From positions 3,410,001-3,474,000 of the forward strand of contig NC_089182.1 in NCBI RefSeq assembly GCF_947507565.1: 64,000 nt of DNA, read 5' to 3'. Both the position numbers and the translations under genes were made by a program. Of the stretch, positions 1 to 12,160 are shown in pieces (positions within the stretch are counted from its first letter, which is position 1; the number at the start of each line of letters is the position of its first letter). The DNA comes from Oscarella lobularis. Its lineage: Eukaryota; Porifera; Homoscleromorpha; Homosclerophorida; Oscarellidae. Under the pieces are notes generated by a model, which made no database searches, was not told the DNA's origin, and saw only the letters and a program-made list of their open reading frames with translations.

Positions 1-62
1 TCTCTTTTCATTCATCTACATGATGTGTAGCTAATCGCTTTTCTTTCATCTTCTCTAGTAAA

Positions 63-2357
63 ATGATCTTTACGTCGTTCGCCGAATCGGGAACAATGGG
101 ACAACCGTTCTATACGGCAGCAACGCAACAAGCGAGAAACGTTCCCACCGTATTCGTCGCCGCGCCGGGCGCAACGTCGACGTCTCCCGCCAATTCGTCG
201 GGAATTGTAACAAATCCCGCGTATCTATCGCCCGACTCAGCGGCTATTGGTCATCCTGCGGCGGCGGCAGCGGCAGCGGCAGCTGCGGCAGCTGCCGCCG
301 CGGCGGCCAGTCACGCGACGCGCGCTTCTCCTCAAACCGTTCAATGGCTTGTCGACAATTACGAAACGGCTGAAGGAGTCAGTTTGCCGCGTTCGACGCT
401 CTATAATCATTATTTGAGGCATTGTCAAACGGGTGGGCTCGAACCTGTCAATGCGGCGAGCTTCGGCAAATTGATACGCTCCGTTTTCTTGGGTCTTCGT
501 ACGAGACGACTCGGAACGAGGTAGGTGGGGCGGTTCGAAAAATAATATTTGATTTATTTATTTTGTTTACTTTTTTTAGAGGCAATTCTAAGTATCATTA
601 TTATGGTATTCGCATCAAGCCGAGTTCTCCGCTCAACGCTTTGACTCAGGAAGAAGACGTGCTCGCTGCTAGGCAACCGACGCAGGGACAATTCAAAAAG
701 TGATACATTGTGTATATATATAAGAGTGCGCGCGCGCTATTTTATTTTATTTTATTAGAAAATCTGATGACGGGGATTTTTCTTCTGGTGCTGGGGGCGG
801 GGCTGGTGGGAGTGGCTCGTCTTCTATGGCTCAGGCGGGCGACTCTCATTCTCAGCAAACGCTACACTTGCAGTACATTGGAGACACGAATGCTACGTTG
901 CCTCCCTTTGAAGAATTCTCCCTTGGTGACGTCACACTTCCGGCTGGTGTGGACGAGAGTGACGTCAGTGAATTTTTTAGTGCATTCAGAGAGCACTCAG
1001 AGGTAAAGAAAAAATACGTATTTATATATTTATTTATTTATTTGTATCTAGATGGTTCTTGATTTGATTGTGACGCTTCAATTGAATCAAGTCGAGTCTC
1101 TTTGGTTGGGATTTTGGCAGTCTATTGATGAAGGAGCAGTGAGGTAAATTAAATTATTTTTAAAAGATTATATAATTGCATTTGTTTTTGATTTTTTAGT
1201 GGAGATCATGACTTTCGTTTTGATAAAACGAAACTCCACATTTTGTGTGGACTCACTCCGTTTATTCACTACATTCAAAACTGCGAATTCATTCTGTATC
1301 AAACCGTCATCAATTCTCTTGTTCCAGACGTTCTCAAGCAAATCCCAGGTAAGAGACATAATAAATAAATAAATAAATAAATTGTATTATTGGGGATTTT
1401 TCCTTACAGGTTCATTGACTCAAACGTTGAGAAATTTTGCCAAGAATCTTGAAGGATGGATGCAGACTGTTTTGAAAGATTATCCAGCTGAATTCAAAGC
1501 ATCCAAAGTAAGAGAAAGAAAAGGGCACTTCTCTTCATGTACATATATTGATGAGGAATTTGTCTCTCTAGATTTTGACTGTGAATGCTTTTTCTCAGAC
1601 ATTGCGTCGCTACACGTCATTGAATCACTTGGCTCAAGCCGCTCGTGCCGTCCTTCAAAACCCCCAACAAATATCGCAAATGTTGGCTGATTTGAATCGA
1701 GTCGATTTCAATAACATTCAAGTAAAATAATAATAATTTGATTATATCCTATATAAATGATTGATTTTTTATAGGAGCAAGCTTCGTGGGTGTGCCAGTG
1801 CGAAGATACGACTGTTCAGCAATTGGAACAGGACTTCAAAATGACGTTGCAACAGCAGAATACTCTGGAGCAATGGGCCATGTGGCTTGACTCCGTGGTA
1901 ACGCGCGTTCTTCAGCCCTTTGAAGGACAGGAAGACTTCTCCAAGGCGGCAAGACAATTTCTTCTCAAGTGGTCCTTTTACAGGTACGTACGTACACCTT
2001 TTAATTATCTAATTTTATATATTCTATTTCTATTTTTTCAGTTCTATGGTTATTCGGGATTTGACTTTGAGAAGTGCGGCCAGTTTTGGCTCCTTTCATT
2101 TGATTCGTCTTCTCTACGACGAGTACATGTTTTATTTGATTGAGCATCGCATTGCCACGGCAACCAGCCGCTCACCCATTGCTGTCATGGCCGAATATAT
2201 GGAAATGGATCGTGGGGGTGAAGTGCAAACGAATGGAGGAGCTACGTCATCGTCAACACGTCAGTCATAGAAAGATACCCGTATATGTGACGTATTTTAT
2301 TATTTGTTTTTAGATGGTGAGAATCCGCCTGCTGCTAAGAGAGCTAGAAGCGAGTGA
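63..2357 (+). CDS. RFX: RFX1/2/3-type winged-helix transcription factor (5' end may be missing)
   Basis: RFX factors bind X-box promoters and drive ciliary genes. The first exon encodes an Ala run and then the RFX DNA-binding domain ([40 protein letters not shown]), completed after a 59-bp intron (521-579) by [14 protein letters not shown]. Later exons carry the extended dimerisation region, including [19 protein letters not shown] and a segment around [18 protein letters not shown]. The last splice uses a donor inside TCAACAC|gtcagt and joins to an exon ending KRARSE and TGA at 2355-2357. The start at 63 is the first ATG, but a good acceptor (ttctctag) lies just upstream. The usual long N-terminal activation region is absent, so the true 5' exons may lie outside the window. 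The family is clear. Which of RFX1, 2 or 3 it matches best cannot be told, and it may be a single ancestral gene. Confidence 0.93.
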
Positions 2358-2751
2358 CGTCATAGGATCACGTGTTAGTACTGATCAACTTTTTTTTGAA
2401 ACTACTATTGTACATCTATATACTAGTATCGTATTGTATCGTCTTCGCTGCTTGTGTATGCATGCTCTTGTAGTGTAATCAGTGTAATCAATCAATGTCA
2501 ATTCGTTTAGCGCACGCTATACGATTGTTCGATCCCTGGATCACGTCCTTATCGTTTCTTTCCATCCCAGCGGTGTACATCCTTGTCCGAAGAGCTTTGG
2601 AGACGTCGTTTGATCCTACTCTCTTTATTCCTTCACTCCGAGTCGCAGTGACGTCACGCACGCGGTAAACGAATCGCGAAAGAGAAAAAAAACGAAAAGG
2701 GGGCCCGGCCCTCCCGTCTCCATCGATCGCGATTTCGTCGGAGCATGAAGC

Positions 2752-5700
2752 ATGGCTTCGAGACAACAAGCGACAAACAGTAAGCAGACGCGAGGAAAAA
2801 CGGAGAAGTCCCCCCCCTCTTCCTATCGTTTTCCTCTTTCTTTCCTCCTAGCTGATTCAACTTTTCATTCTTCCGACACGCGACCTCGTCCCATACCACG
2901 TAAACATTTCGCACGCTATCGAAAATGTCTATAGGATGTAGAAAAAAACTAGCGCCGAAACCGGGCACGAAGCCCAGACCCAAGTTGAAACCCGAATTAG
3001 AAGCGGCGTGGCGCGAACAACAGCGCGCGCGTCGTCCTTCGCCGTCGCCGGCGACGACACCTCAAGATCTGTACGACGTTCCCAAAGCGACGTCGTCGTC
3101 GTCGCAGGAAGCGATTTACGATCGGCCCAAGGAACAAGGTCATTCGCTCGATCGTCTGCGCGCACGCGCGCACGCGCGCGCGTGGGACGCTATTTCATTC
3201 ATGGACTTTAGGTAGTCCTAGCGTCGAATCGAAGCATGGAAACGGAGCCGAAACGGGTAAGAATGGGTTCAAATCCGACGTCGACGTTCGTATCACTTTT
3301 TTTCTTTTTTTCTCTCTTTAGAGGAAATTGATCGTAACGGTTCGTTGGGGTTCCCTTTGATGTGATTGGGCGTTTTCATTGTTTTTTTAGTTGAAGATAT
3401 TTACGATCAACCGCGGAGTGTTTCCGCTGCCATTCCAATCCAAGGGGAAGTACTCTATGATCATCCTAAGAGAGCTGAAACGTTTTCTGGTCATTCTCTT
3501 GATTTGAATGTATCTGTTTTCTTATATCTAATATATTATAGGTGAAGATCTTTATGATGTTCCAAAGCCCGTTGTTGCCAATGGATCCAGTTAGACGGAG
3601 AATTATTTATTTATTAGTTATTAGTTTCTTCTCTACTCTAGTTCCTCTTTCCTCTCCGGGTTCTAAGAATGATAGACAAAGAGGTAAGGGCATGTTGCAA
3701 TTGGATACTGTTGTTGCTACGTGTCATCATTGTTTGTAGCGGAAACGTTTGCTGTTGACGAATTGCCATCAAGTGAGAAATGCCAACTGTAGCAAGCCCA
3801 GAGAGGGTATTATGACTTTCTCTTGTAGCCAAGCCACCCATTCCGCCACGCACGCGACAAGCGTCTCTTTTGTCTTTTAACACTCCATACAGTGATGAGA
3901 GAAGAAGAAATCTGCCAAGATCCGTGACAATAGGTAAGAATTAATTAATTAATTAATTAATCAATTGATCTAATAATGTTTATAGGTGCGTTTTCTGAAC
4001 GACTTCCTTCGCCTTCAAACCCCGCCCCAGGGGGAGGAGAAATTGACTTGAATAAATGTAGCTGGTATTGGGGAAAAGCAACAAGGTAAAAAATCAATAT
4101 TAATAAGACATTTTTTTATAACTCGCGTTAAAAATGTTTAATGACGTCACGTGACATTAAAATTGATTATGTTTCTTAGAGAGGAAGTGAAGCACAAATT
4201 GCGTAATGAGCCCGACGGTTCGTTTATGATTCGAGATGCATCCGGGAGTGTGGGCGAATACACGTTGACCGTGAGAAAGGACGGAGACAACAAACTGATT
4301 CGCATCTTGCATGGCAATGGATCTTACGGATTCTCCGATCCCCTCACATTTAAATCAATCATAGCGCTCGTTGAATTCTATCAGAAGGAATCCTTGAAGG
4401 AGTATAATGCAAAATTGGATGTCTGTCTGACGAATCCCGTTCCGAGATATTATGACGTAAGAGATTAATTAAAAATGAATTATTTATTTATTTATTTATT
4501 TATTGTTTTTTAGGATGAGGACGTTGTTTCGGTTGTGGCGGTTGCGGCTGCGGCGGCGGCGGAGCAGAAGCCAAGTGAACCTTTGTGGAAATTAAAATTG
4601 AAACGAGTGGAGGAGGAATTTAATGATACGAATGAGAAATTTGGCCTTTTGTATGAGCAACATGTTCAGGCGCTACAGGTTTTATTGATTTATTTTGATT
4701 TATTGGCGGGGGGTATTCTTGAAATTTAATTTTTTAGAGAATTGCTTCTCTTCTGTCGCAAATTCGTTCTCAAGAAGTCTTGATTAAATTGTTTGAAGAT
4801 CAAATCGAATTGGCCGAGAGATACAACGATGAACACGCGAAAGACGAAGAAAAAGACGAGTAAGTACAGTTGTCAAAAAAATTAAACAATAATATTATTC
4901 TTTTCTTATAGAATTGCAAACAATTCGTCTCGTTTGAGAGAACGCTTGGAAGCGGCGAATTGGAAGTTGAGAGATATGCGCGAAGAATTGCAAGATTTGC
5001 AAAGTTCGAGTAAAGAAATTGACTGCGAGATGAACGCTCTCAAACCACTCATAATGCAACTGCAAAGCCGAAAAGCTCACTACGTAGAGTAAGAAAAACG
5101 AAAGAAATTTAATTGGAGATGACGTTTTTTGTTCTTTTTTTTCTAGTGTTTTGAGGCAAAGGGGGGATGAAGATCCGCCTGATCCGGGCAAGACGTACAC
5201 TCTATTCGATCCTCGAAATATAAGGTTCTTTAAAAGAAGAAGACATTATATGGAATCTTTTCTTTAATTAATGATTTTTTAGACGTTCGAAGCGAAGAAC
5301 GACGAAAGAATCGTCGTCATCTTCTTCGACGATTTATCAAAATCGAGAACCCCTTCTTAATCCTCCTGAAAACCCCGATGTCTTATCTCCTTCTCCGCCT
5401 TCTTCGACGGCGATTGGCTCGTCGCCTCCGCCTCCGCCTCCGCGCAAACAGTCGGGCGATTCTCGTCCGCCGTCTCGGACTATTTCCGAATGCGGAAGTC
5501 CAACGACGACGCCGATGATTCCGCCGCCGCCGTTTTCATCGCCCATTCGAACGCCTCCACGTCATCTTCCCAAGCAGATGAGCACTCCTGACTCGTTTGC
5601 AATGGGAAGTAGCTATCAGGATCGGGCCGCTTATCGACATATGAGTCTCGGCGCTGGACCCTCTTCATTTCCACAGAGAAACGTAATAGTAACGTATCTA

Positions 5701-6399
5701 TATCTACATTGTCCATTATGGGGGTGTTCACATACATATGTAATCGATTGGAATAATTAATTATTTAATCTAATAATTAAACGAGTTTCTAATAATTAAT
5801 TATATAAACGAGTTTCTTAGGAACTCAGTTTTTGTTCTTTTCTCTTTAATAACTCGCGTTATAATGACGTCAATATTTCGTTTAACACGTCACGTGACAT
5901 TACAATTGATTATGTTTATCTTTTTTTAGCCGGGTCTTGGGATGCCTCAAAACCCGGAAGGAAATTGGTTTATGGGGAAAATCAATAGGTGATATATGGA
6001 AGGGATGTTTTTTTGATGCTGTGACGTCACTTGTTTTTGTTTGTAGAAAATTTGCTCAGAGTATGCTGCAACAGGGATATTCGAATGGAACGTTTTTAGT
6101 ACGGGAAAAGGAAGGGCAATGGGATCCTAGTCAGCCTAAAATGCACACTCACTCTGTCGATATAATGTAAGTATAAAATAAATGACTAAATAATTTTTGA
6201 TTTTTTCCCTTATAGATATCATGGTCAAATTAAGCATATTCAGATTTTCCGCTACTCCGATGGTTGTTTTGGGTTTTCTGAAGAACTCAAGTTCGCTACT
6301 CTTCATGAATTGGTCGAACATCATCGACAAGAGTCACTCAAGAAATATAACCCGGATTTAGACACGGCTCTCGTCTATCCTGTAGGGGGGAATTTTTAG
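2752..6399 (+). CDS. PIK3R: PI3K regulatory subunit p85-like adaptor with YDxP motifs, nSH2-iSH2-cSH2
   Basis: p85 proteins hold the class IA PI3-kinase catalytic subunit and recruit it to phosphotyrosine. The nSH2 is at 4060-4460 ([14 protein letters not shown] with the key Arg, YGFSDPLTF). The inter-SH2 coiled coil follows (4510-5220), with the p85-like [11 protein letters not shown]. Then comes a Pro/Ser-rich linker of roughly 150 residues, and a cSH2 ([11 protein letters not shown]) ending GNF and TAG at 6397-6399. Upstream of nSH2 there is no SH3 or BH domain. Instead five Tyr motifs appear: [35 protein letters not shown] (3066-3567), then an SH3-ligand-like KPPIPPRTR. Start 2752 gives an exon ending in phase with the exon at 2935. 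Two N-terminal exons end G|gtcatt, which suggests exon duplication. The C-terminal half is p85-like with good confidence; the N-terminal exon joins are less sure. Confidence 0.85.
4117..4174 (+). repeat. Intron repeat copy A, before the nSH2 exon
   Basis: The intron just before the nSH2 exon carries ACTCGCGTTA...GACGTCACGTGACATT followed by AAATTGATTATGTTT. The same words recur in the same order in the intron before the cSH2 exon. The core joins a CRE-like GACGTCA to an E-box CACGTG. Confidence 0.7.
5849..5916 (+). repeat. Intron repeat copy B, before the cSH2 exon
   Basis: Second copy of the intron sequence at 4117-4174: ACTCGCGTTATAATGACGTCA, a short insertion, then CACGTCACGTGACATTACAA and TTGATTATGTTT. 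It sits just before the cSH2 exon of the same gene. Confidence 0.7.
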
Positions 6400-6550
6400 G
6401 TGAGAAAATGGTTCTTTTGTAGAGTGCTTGTGGTTGCGCCGCGATGCACCGTAAAAAAATATATCTTTACACGACTGGTTGTGTTTATTTTTAAGCCGGG
6501 ATGTTGCGTTATTACCTTGTTGCTAAGGCGACTCGCATTCCCGAATTATA

Positions 6551-9420
6551 ATGCCAGAGAAAGGGAACTCTTCGCAGGAAAGTCCCACTGGGGACGATGC
6601 TACGGGCGCCGAGGAAGTCGAGGCGGCTCCCGATGGCATCGAACCGCTCTTTTTCTCGTCGAAAACGCAAGAAATTTTCGAATGCGTTATCGATAGCGAC
6701 GTGACGGCCGAAAATCCGCACAAGCTCATTCCGAAGGAGAAGATTGTGGCCGACTTCAAGAATCGCGCCGCCATATCGGACTTTCACCCCGTCAAACAGC
6801 GAATGCTCGTAAGAAACGAAAACGCTATCCGGGGCCTTTCTTTGAATGAAATGCTTCACGTAGAACTACGCAGGCGACGAAATATTGATCGTTTTCGACG
6901 CCGATTACAAATACGGACAGAATTTCTACGTTTGCTTTACCGAAGAGGCAAAAGAAAGCGTTTTGAACGTAACCCGACCGGCGCGACGCCCGGATTACGA
7001 AAATTAACACGTGACTGTTTTTAGCCACCGCCGGCGTCAGCCGCCGCCGAAGAGACAACAGAAGAGGAAGACGGGGCCCCACAAGAGGAAGATGACTTGG
7101 ATTTTTTGGCGAGAAGACGACCGTGGGAGTCTCACGGAAGTGAAAAGGAAATTGAAGAGGCGACCGTCATTACGATTCGACCATTGGTACTGTACTAAGA
7201 AGTCAATATTCTTTGAAATTATTTTTTTGTTTCTAGTTACACTACGTCGTTTCTAGGCAACGAAAACACTTTGGGGGTCCCGTCGATTTCACAGATCGCA
7301 ATGCGACTGACACGAAAGATGCCTACGTCGAATACGGGTCTTACGACGAGGCAAATTTTAATTTGAAAAAATTGGAGCTAGATAAAGGCATTCAGGTAGA
7401 GAGAGAGAGAAAACATATATATTATATTATTATGTATGAATTTATTAGGCTGTTCCTCAAGTTGTTAATGAATCGAGTCAGACTAATTGGATTAGGCCGC
7501 GCAATATTGCTGTTCAGTATTGTCCGAGGGAGTATGATGATGAGAAGAAGGTCGGGGAAGTGGAGAAGATGAAGAGCGTTTATAACGAGAATTCAGACAC
7601 GTGACGCCAATAAATAAATAAATAAATTAATGAATTCTTTATTTTTGTTTTTAGTTTTGAATTGGCGTTGCAACAGAACGAGATTATGGCTGTTTTTCGA
7701 GACGATCTTTTGGAATTGGCTGATGAAGAGACGAATTTCGGAACAAAGTCTGACGGATCACTCAAGGTAAAACAAAAGAAAGAGGAGAATTCATCTATAA
7801 ATTCTTTGTTTTTTAGGAGTATCAGTCATTTACTGATTTGCAATTCAGCAAGGAAAAGGCAATTACTCAAATCGATTGGCATCCATCCATAAAGGGTACT
7901 ATTATTTATTAATTAGGTATTTATTTGTATTCTTTTTCTCAGGTGTTGTCGCCGTTTCTTGCGTGGAACGACTCAAATTAGACGAAAGAATCGAACGTTC
8001 ATCGAGTCTCCTTCTCTCTCCATCTCTCATATTGATATGGAGTTTCTCAGACCCAATACACCCACAGGTAATAATAAGAAAATAGATATTTATGATGACG
8101 ATTCATAATAATTATATATTTCTTTTAATCAATGATTATTCATAATTATTTTTTCTTTTAATAGTTGATTTTGGAAGCTCCTGATGATATTTTTACGTTC
8201 AAATTCAATCCGTCGAATCCGAATATTGTAGCCGGGGGTTGTATCAATGGTCAAGTCGTTCTATGGGACGTCACTTCCTATCACGACAAACTTCATTCGC
8301 ATCGTTCCAGTTCTCATAAAGATCAAAACAAAACATCCGTAAAATTAATTAATATGACGTCACGTGATTATGTTTTCTATGTTTTTCTCTCATTAGACTT
8401 TGTTGGATGATGAGAAGCCTGAGCATGCGCCCATGGTTCGCTATTGCGCCGTATCCAGCATCGAAGCGAGTCACACAACGTGCGTTTCTCACTTGGAGTG
8501 GATACCCGAACATATGGAGATCGATAAGACGGGAATTGTCATGGAGAATCGATCCAACGCTTCCACGCAATTGATCACGTGTTCCACAGACGGGTATGAG
8601 AATGAAATACGATTAGTGGAGGATATCTTTATTGTTTTTTTAGTGTTGTTCTCTTTTGGGACACGCGTCCTCCTTCCAAAAAGAAAGAACAGGAGATTCC
8701 ACACATTCATCATTCTCTCGTATCCACTTCCGTTTCGCAGACGTTCAAATATCTCGATTTGTCATGGAAACCCTTTATGAAAGTAAATAACGAAATTATT
8801 TATATAAATCGAATTGATTTCTTTCTTAGATTCCACTTCCCTCTCCTCATCATCGCGGATCTCTCGATTTTCCCGCCGTTTCTTTCAGCATATCGGAATC
8901 CCATCAGAAACCTTTGTATATGTTGAGAGGAATTCGTATGGGTGCCGGGATTTCGTCCGCGAGTCAAGCCAGTATGCGTTCGATGAGAAAACCGGCGGAA
9001 AAAATGGCGGGTTCGGCTATTGCGCAAGCCGTTGCGCCTCCCGCTGGCGGCGAATTGAAACCAATTGAAAATATCAATACGCATTTTTACGTTGGAACGG
9101 AAGTAAGAGAATCGTCACACCCTAGGGTTTAATTATTATTAATTCCTTTCTTCTAAGGATGGGAATGTTGTTTATGTTGATTGGAAGATGACGAAAGACG
9201 TGGAAACGGGAAGACTGATACGTATGTGTATAATAATAATAATAATAATAAGGATTGATTTTTCTATTGTAGCTTCTGCTCCCAAGCTGAGTTTCTCTCA
9301 GCACGCGGGACCCGTACTATGCGTTCAACGATCGCCTTTCTTTTCGAATATTCTTCTCACTGTCGGCGGATGGGATTTCTGTATTTGGAAGGAAGGCGTT
9401 CAGGTGAGAAAAAAATTGAA

Positions 9421-9451
<31 letters not shown>

Positions 9452-10149
9452 CAATTAGTCTGGTCCCCTATTGAATTCAAGTTCGTCGGGCGTCAGACTG
9501 ACGGGCGGTCATTGGAGTCCAACGAGAGCCGGTCTCTTTTATATTACGCGATGTGATGGAAATATTGAAGTGTGGGATCTACTTGACAAGTAGGAGAATA
9601 TATAGATGTACATCTGCTCTATATGTATGTACGTTTTGAGGTCTCATGAGCCGACTAAGACTCAAAATGTCAGTGCAGCTTCTATAACATCTATTTATCC
9701 TTTTCAAATTACACGTAATTGATTATCATGTCACGTGTCTATTTATTTATTTATTTATTTATAGATAAACAACAGCTATTGGCTGTTGGCGATCAGCTGG
9801 GTACTCTTCACATCGTCGAAGTTCCGTGGAGTTTCCGGCAGCCAATTCCTCATGAGGTACTGTATATAGTTGAAATAAATGAATTAATTAGTGAATCAAT
9901 GGAGATTAGGTTGGAAGTATGGAGAGTTTTTTCGAGCGTGAAGTGAATCGCGTGACGTTTTTTGACGATCGAGCGAAAAATCGAGCTCTCGCGAAGGGAG
10001 ACGAAGGAAATCGAGAGCAAGCGCACGACGTCAGCGGCGGAAGTCTTCTGTTCGAAGATCCCGAAAAAGCCAAGCAAGAATATAAGGCCTATTTGGAACT
10101 AGAAACGAAATTGCTCGTTCAATTGGGACTCAGGGAAGATCATGAATGA
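6551..10149 (+). CDS. DNAI3: Axonemal dynein intermediate chain DNAI3 (WDR63, IC140-type)
   Basis: DNAI3/WDR63 is the intermediate chain of the inner dynein arm I1/f and works in motile cilia. The N-terminus matches the family: LFFSSKTQEIFECVIDSDVT, ENPHKLIPKEKI, ISDFHPVKQRML, then DYKYGQNFYVCFTEEAKESV after the first intron. Middle exons encode WD-repeat blades (FKFNPSNPNIVAGGCINGQV, GPVLCVQRSPFFSNILLTVG, LLAVGDQLGTLHIVEVPWSF). The C-terminal exon (about 9911-10149) is a charged helix ending LGLREDHE. More than ten short introns interrupt the gene. The start at 6551 is an ATG followed by an acidic leader, 151 bp after the p85-like stop. Exon borders in the 7000-7600 region were not all resolved. 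Confidence 0.88.
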
Positions 10150-10906
10150 ACTAGAGAATGATGGCCCGGTGTTCACCGTGTTGCCATCATTCAGAGCCTC
10201 CCACCGCTACGGTACGCGAGTGCATTACATAGTGTGACGTCATAAATTTTATTTTGCCACATATTCACGTAGTCATCACTGCCCTTAGCCCCTACAGCTC
10301 AGTCCTACCTACATTTCGCATAATTGCCATGTTTTTCTAATTAGGCGCTTTTCTGACGTACATTGTATTGTATTTCATAATTTGCTCTGTATTTGAAGAC
10401 ATATGCATATGTACGGGTCATATTTCTGTTACCCGTACACACATACATACCCACGTACCAACTGTACATGAGCGGATACTTTTGATTGTGACGTCAGAGC
10501 GTGACAATCAAAACTCTAGTTTCGGTTTCCCAGCGCATTGACAAAACGAAAAATAGCACAGATCAATTTGAAACATGGGTTTCTAAGCATATTTTCCGTT
10601 TATGAAAGAAAAAACGCTTTATTCGCGCCGTAAATCGCCTTTTTCGGGTCACCGTTTTGGGCCCCATGTCGCGCATGCGCTGTACGAAAAAACGGGTTTT
10701 TAAGCGACGTCACAATACGGAGCGTGACGAACAGACATACATACATACATACATACATACGGACATACACTTCCGGCCCTAAGATCACGTTTGAAAGAGC
10801 CTCCCTCCGTCGTTATACGGGTTCCACCCGTACAACTGTGGTGGTCGGCTCCATAAAGTAGCGCACGTTTGTTATCCGGGGGACTCTAAGCAGCGAACGA
10901 ACGAAA
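10150..10906. other. Intergenic region with short hairpins and an ACAT microsatellite
   Basis: No gene is supported. It holds a perfect 10-bp inverted repeat directly after the DNAI3 stop (GAATGATGGC...GCCATCATTC, 10156-10192), and two TACGGGT/ACCCGTA inverted repeats (about 10410-10440 and 10815-10835). A short ACAT/ACATAC microsatellite sits near 10733-10768. The last 100 bp before COX15 probably hold its promoter. Confidence 0.6.
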
Positions 10907-12123
10907 ATGCTTCTGACGTCGTTTCTGCAGCGACAACGAACGCAAATCTGGTTCTCTATCCGTCAAGCTGCGCAACAGACAAGACGCGTACTCGTTGTCA
11001 ATGCACGAAAGAGCGGGGCCCCGAATCGGGAACGTGGCGTGGGAATTTGGCTGATGGGATGTTGTGGAATGGTCGTCGGATCAGTCGTACTTGGAGGAGT
11101 GACGCGTCTCACCGAATCGGGTCTATCGATGGTCGATTGGCATCTTGTCAAGGGAATCAAACCTCCGACGAACGAAGAAGAGTGGAAAAACGAATTCGAA
11201 AAATATAAACAATATCCCGAATTCAAATAGTAAGAAAAACAAAAAAAAACGATATTTATAATTTTTATATTAGTGTTCATCAAACGATGACGTTGGACGA
11301 ATTCAAGAGAATTTTCTACATGGAATATTCGCATCGTATGTGGGGTCGTTGCGTTGGAATCGTCTTCGCACTTCCGGCCACCTATTTTTGGCTGAGAGGA
11401 AAAATCCCGCGTTGGCTCAAGCCAAGAATCATAATCTATGGCGGTCTTCTTCTTTTCCAAGGTTTACTTGGATGGTACATGGTCAAAAGTGGTTTGAAAC
11501 AAGAGAAAGAATCTTTGGATATACCACGTGTTAGTCAATATCGTTTAGCCGCTCATCTTGGTTCGGCTCTCCTACTCTATTCGCTTCTTTTTTGGTCTGG
11601 ATTGGAGGTGATGTTGAAGGGGGCGGGGTCCCCAGCCAATGAAACGAGGGCTCTCGTTCGATTGAGACACGCGACTCGGTGGACGAAAGCGATTGTTTTT
11701 CTTACTGCTTTATCCGGGGCTTTTGTTGCTGGTTTGGATGCTGGACTTGTCTATAATTCGTTTCCTAAAATGGCTAATCGATGGATTCCTGACGATCTAT
11801 TTGCTATGGAACCCAAGTGGAGAAATTTGTTTGAAAATGCGACAACCGTTCAATTCAATCATCGTCTCTTGGGTACCATTGCCTTATCGTCGATTGCGTG
11901 GGTGTGGGTTTTGGCACGCCCCCTCGCGCTCGCTCCTCGCGCGCGATTGGCTGTCAATTGTTTGGCGGGAATGGCATTCATTCAAGTCTCTCTCGGCATC
12001 GGAACGCTGCTCTTTTACGTTCCTATTTCACTTGCTGCCGCTCATCAATCCGGATCGCTTCTGCTTCTGACGTTTTCGCTATGGTTATCGAAGGAACTCG
12101 CGAGAAAGCGACCTCGACTCTAG
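10907..12123 (+). CDS. COX15: Haem A synthase COX15
   Basis: COX15 oxidises haem O to haem A for cytochrome c oxidase in the mitochondrial inner membrane. Exon 1 (10907-11229) starts with a basic, mitochondrial-style leader, then a membrane segment ([20 protein letters not shown]) and the family signature [22 protein letters not shown] (in part). A 44-bp intron is removed so that AAA TA|T GTT reads FKYVHQTM. Exon 2 (11274-12123) carries HRMWGRCVG, several hydrophobic helices, [26 protein letters not shown], and a last His-containing helix ([17 protein letters not shown]). The HRMWGR, FNHR and AAHQ histidines are the likely haem ligands by family. The length, near 390 residues, is typical. Confidence 0.95.
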
Positions 12124-12160
12124 TCCCGTATACATTTTATAGTGCCCCGTATTGTAGAAC

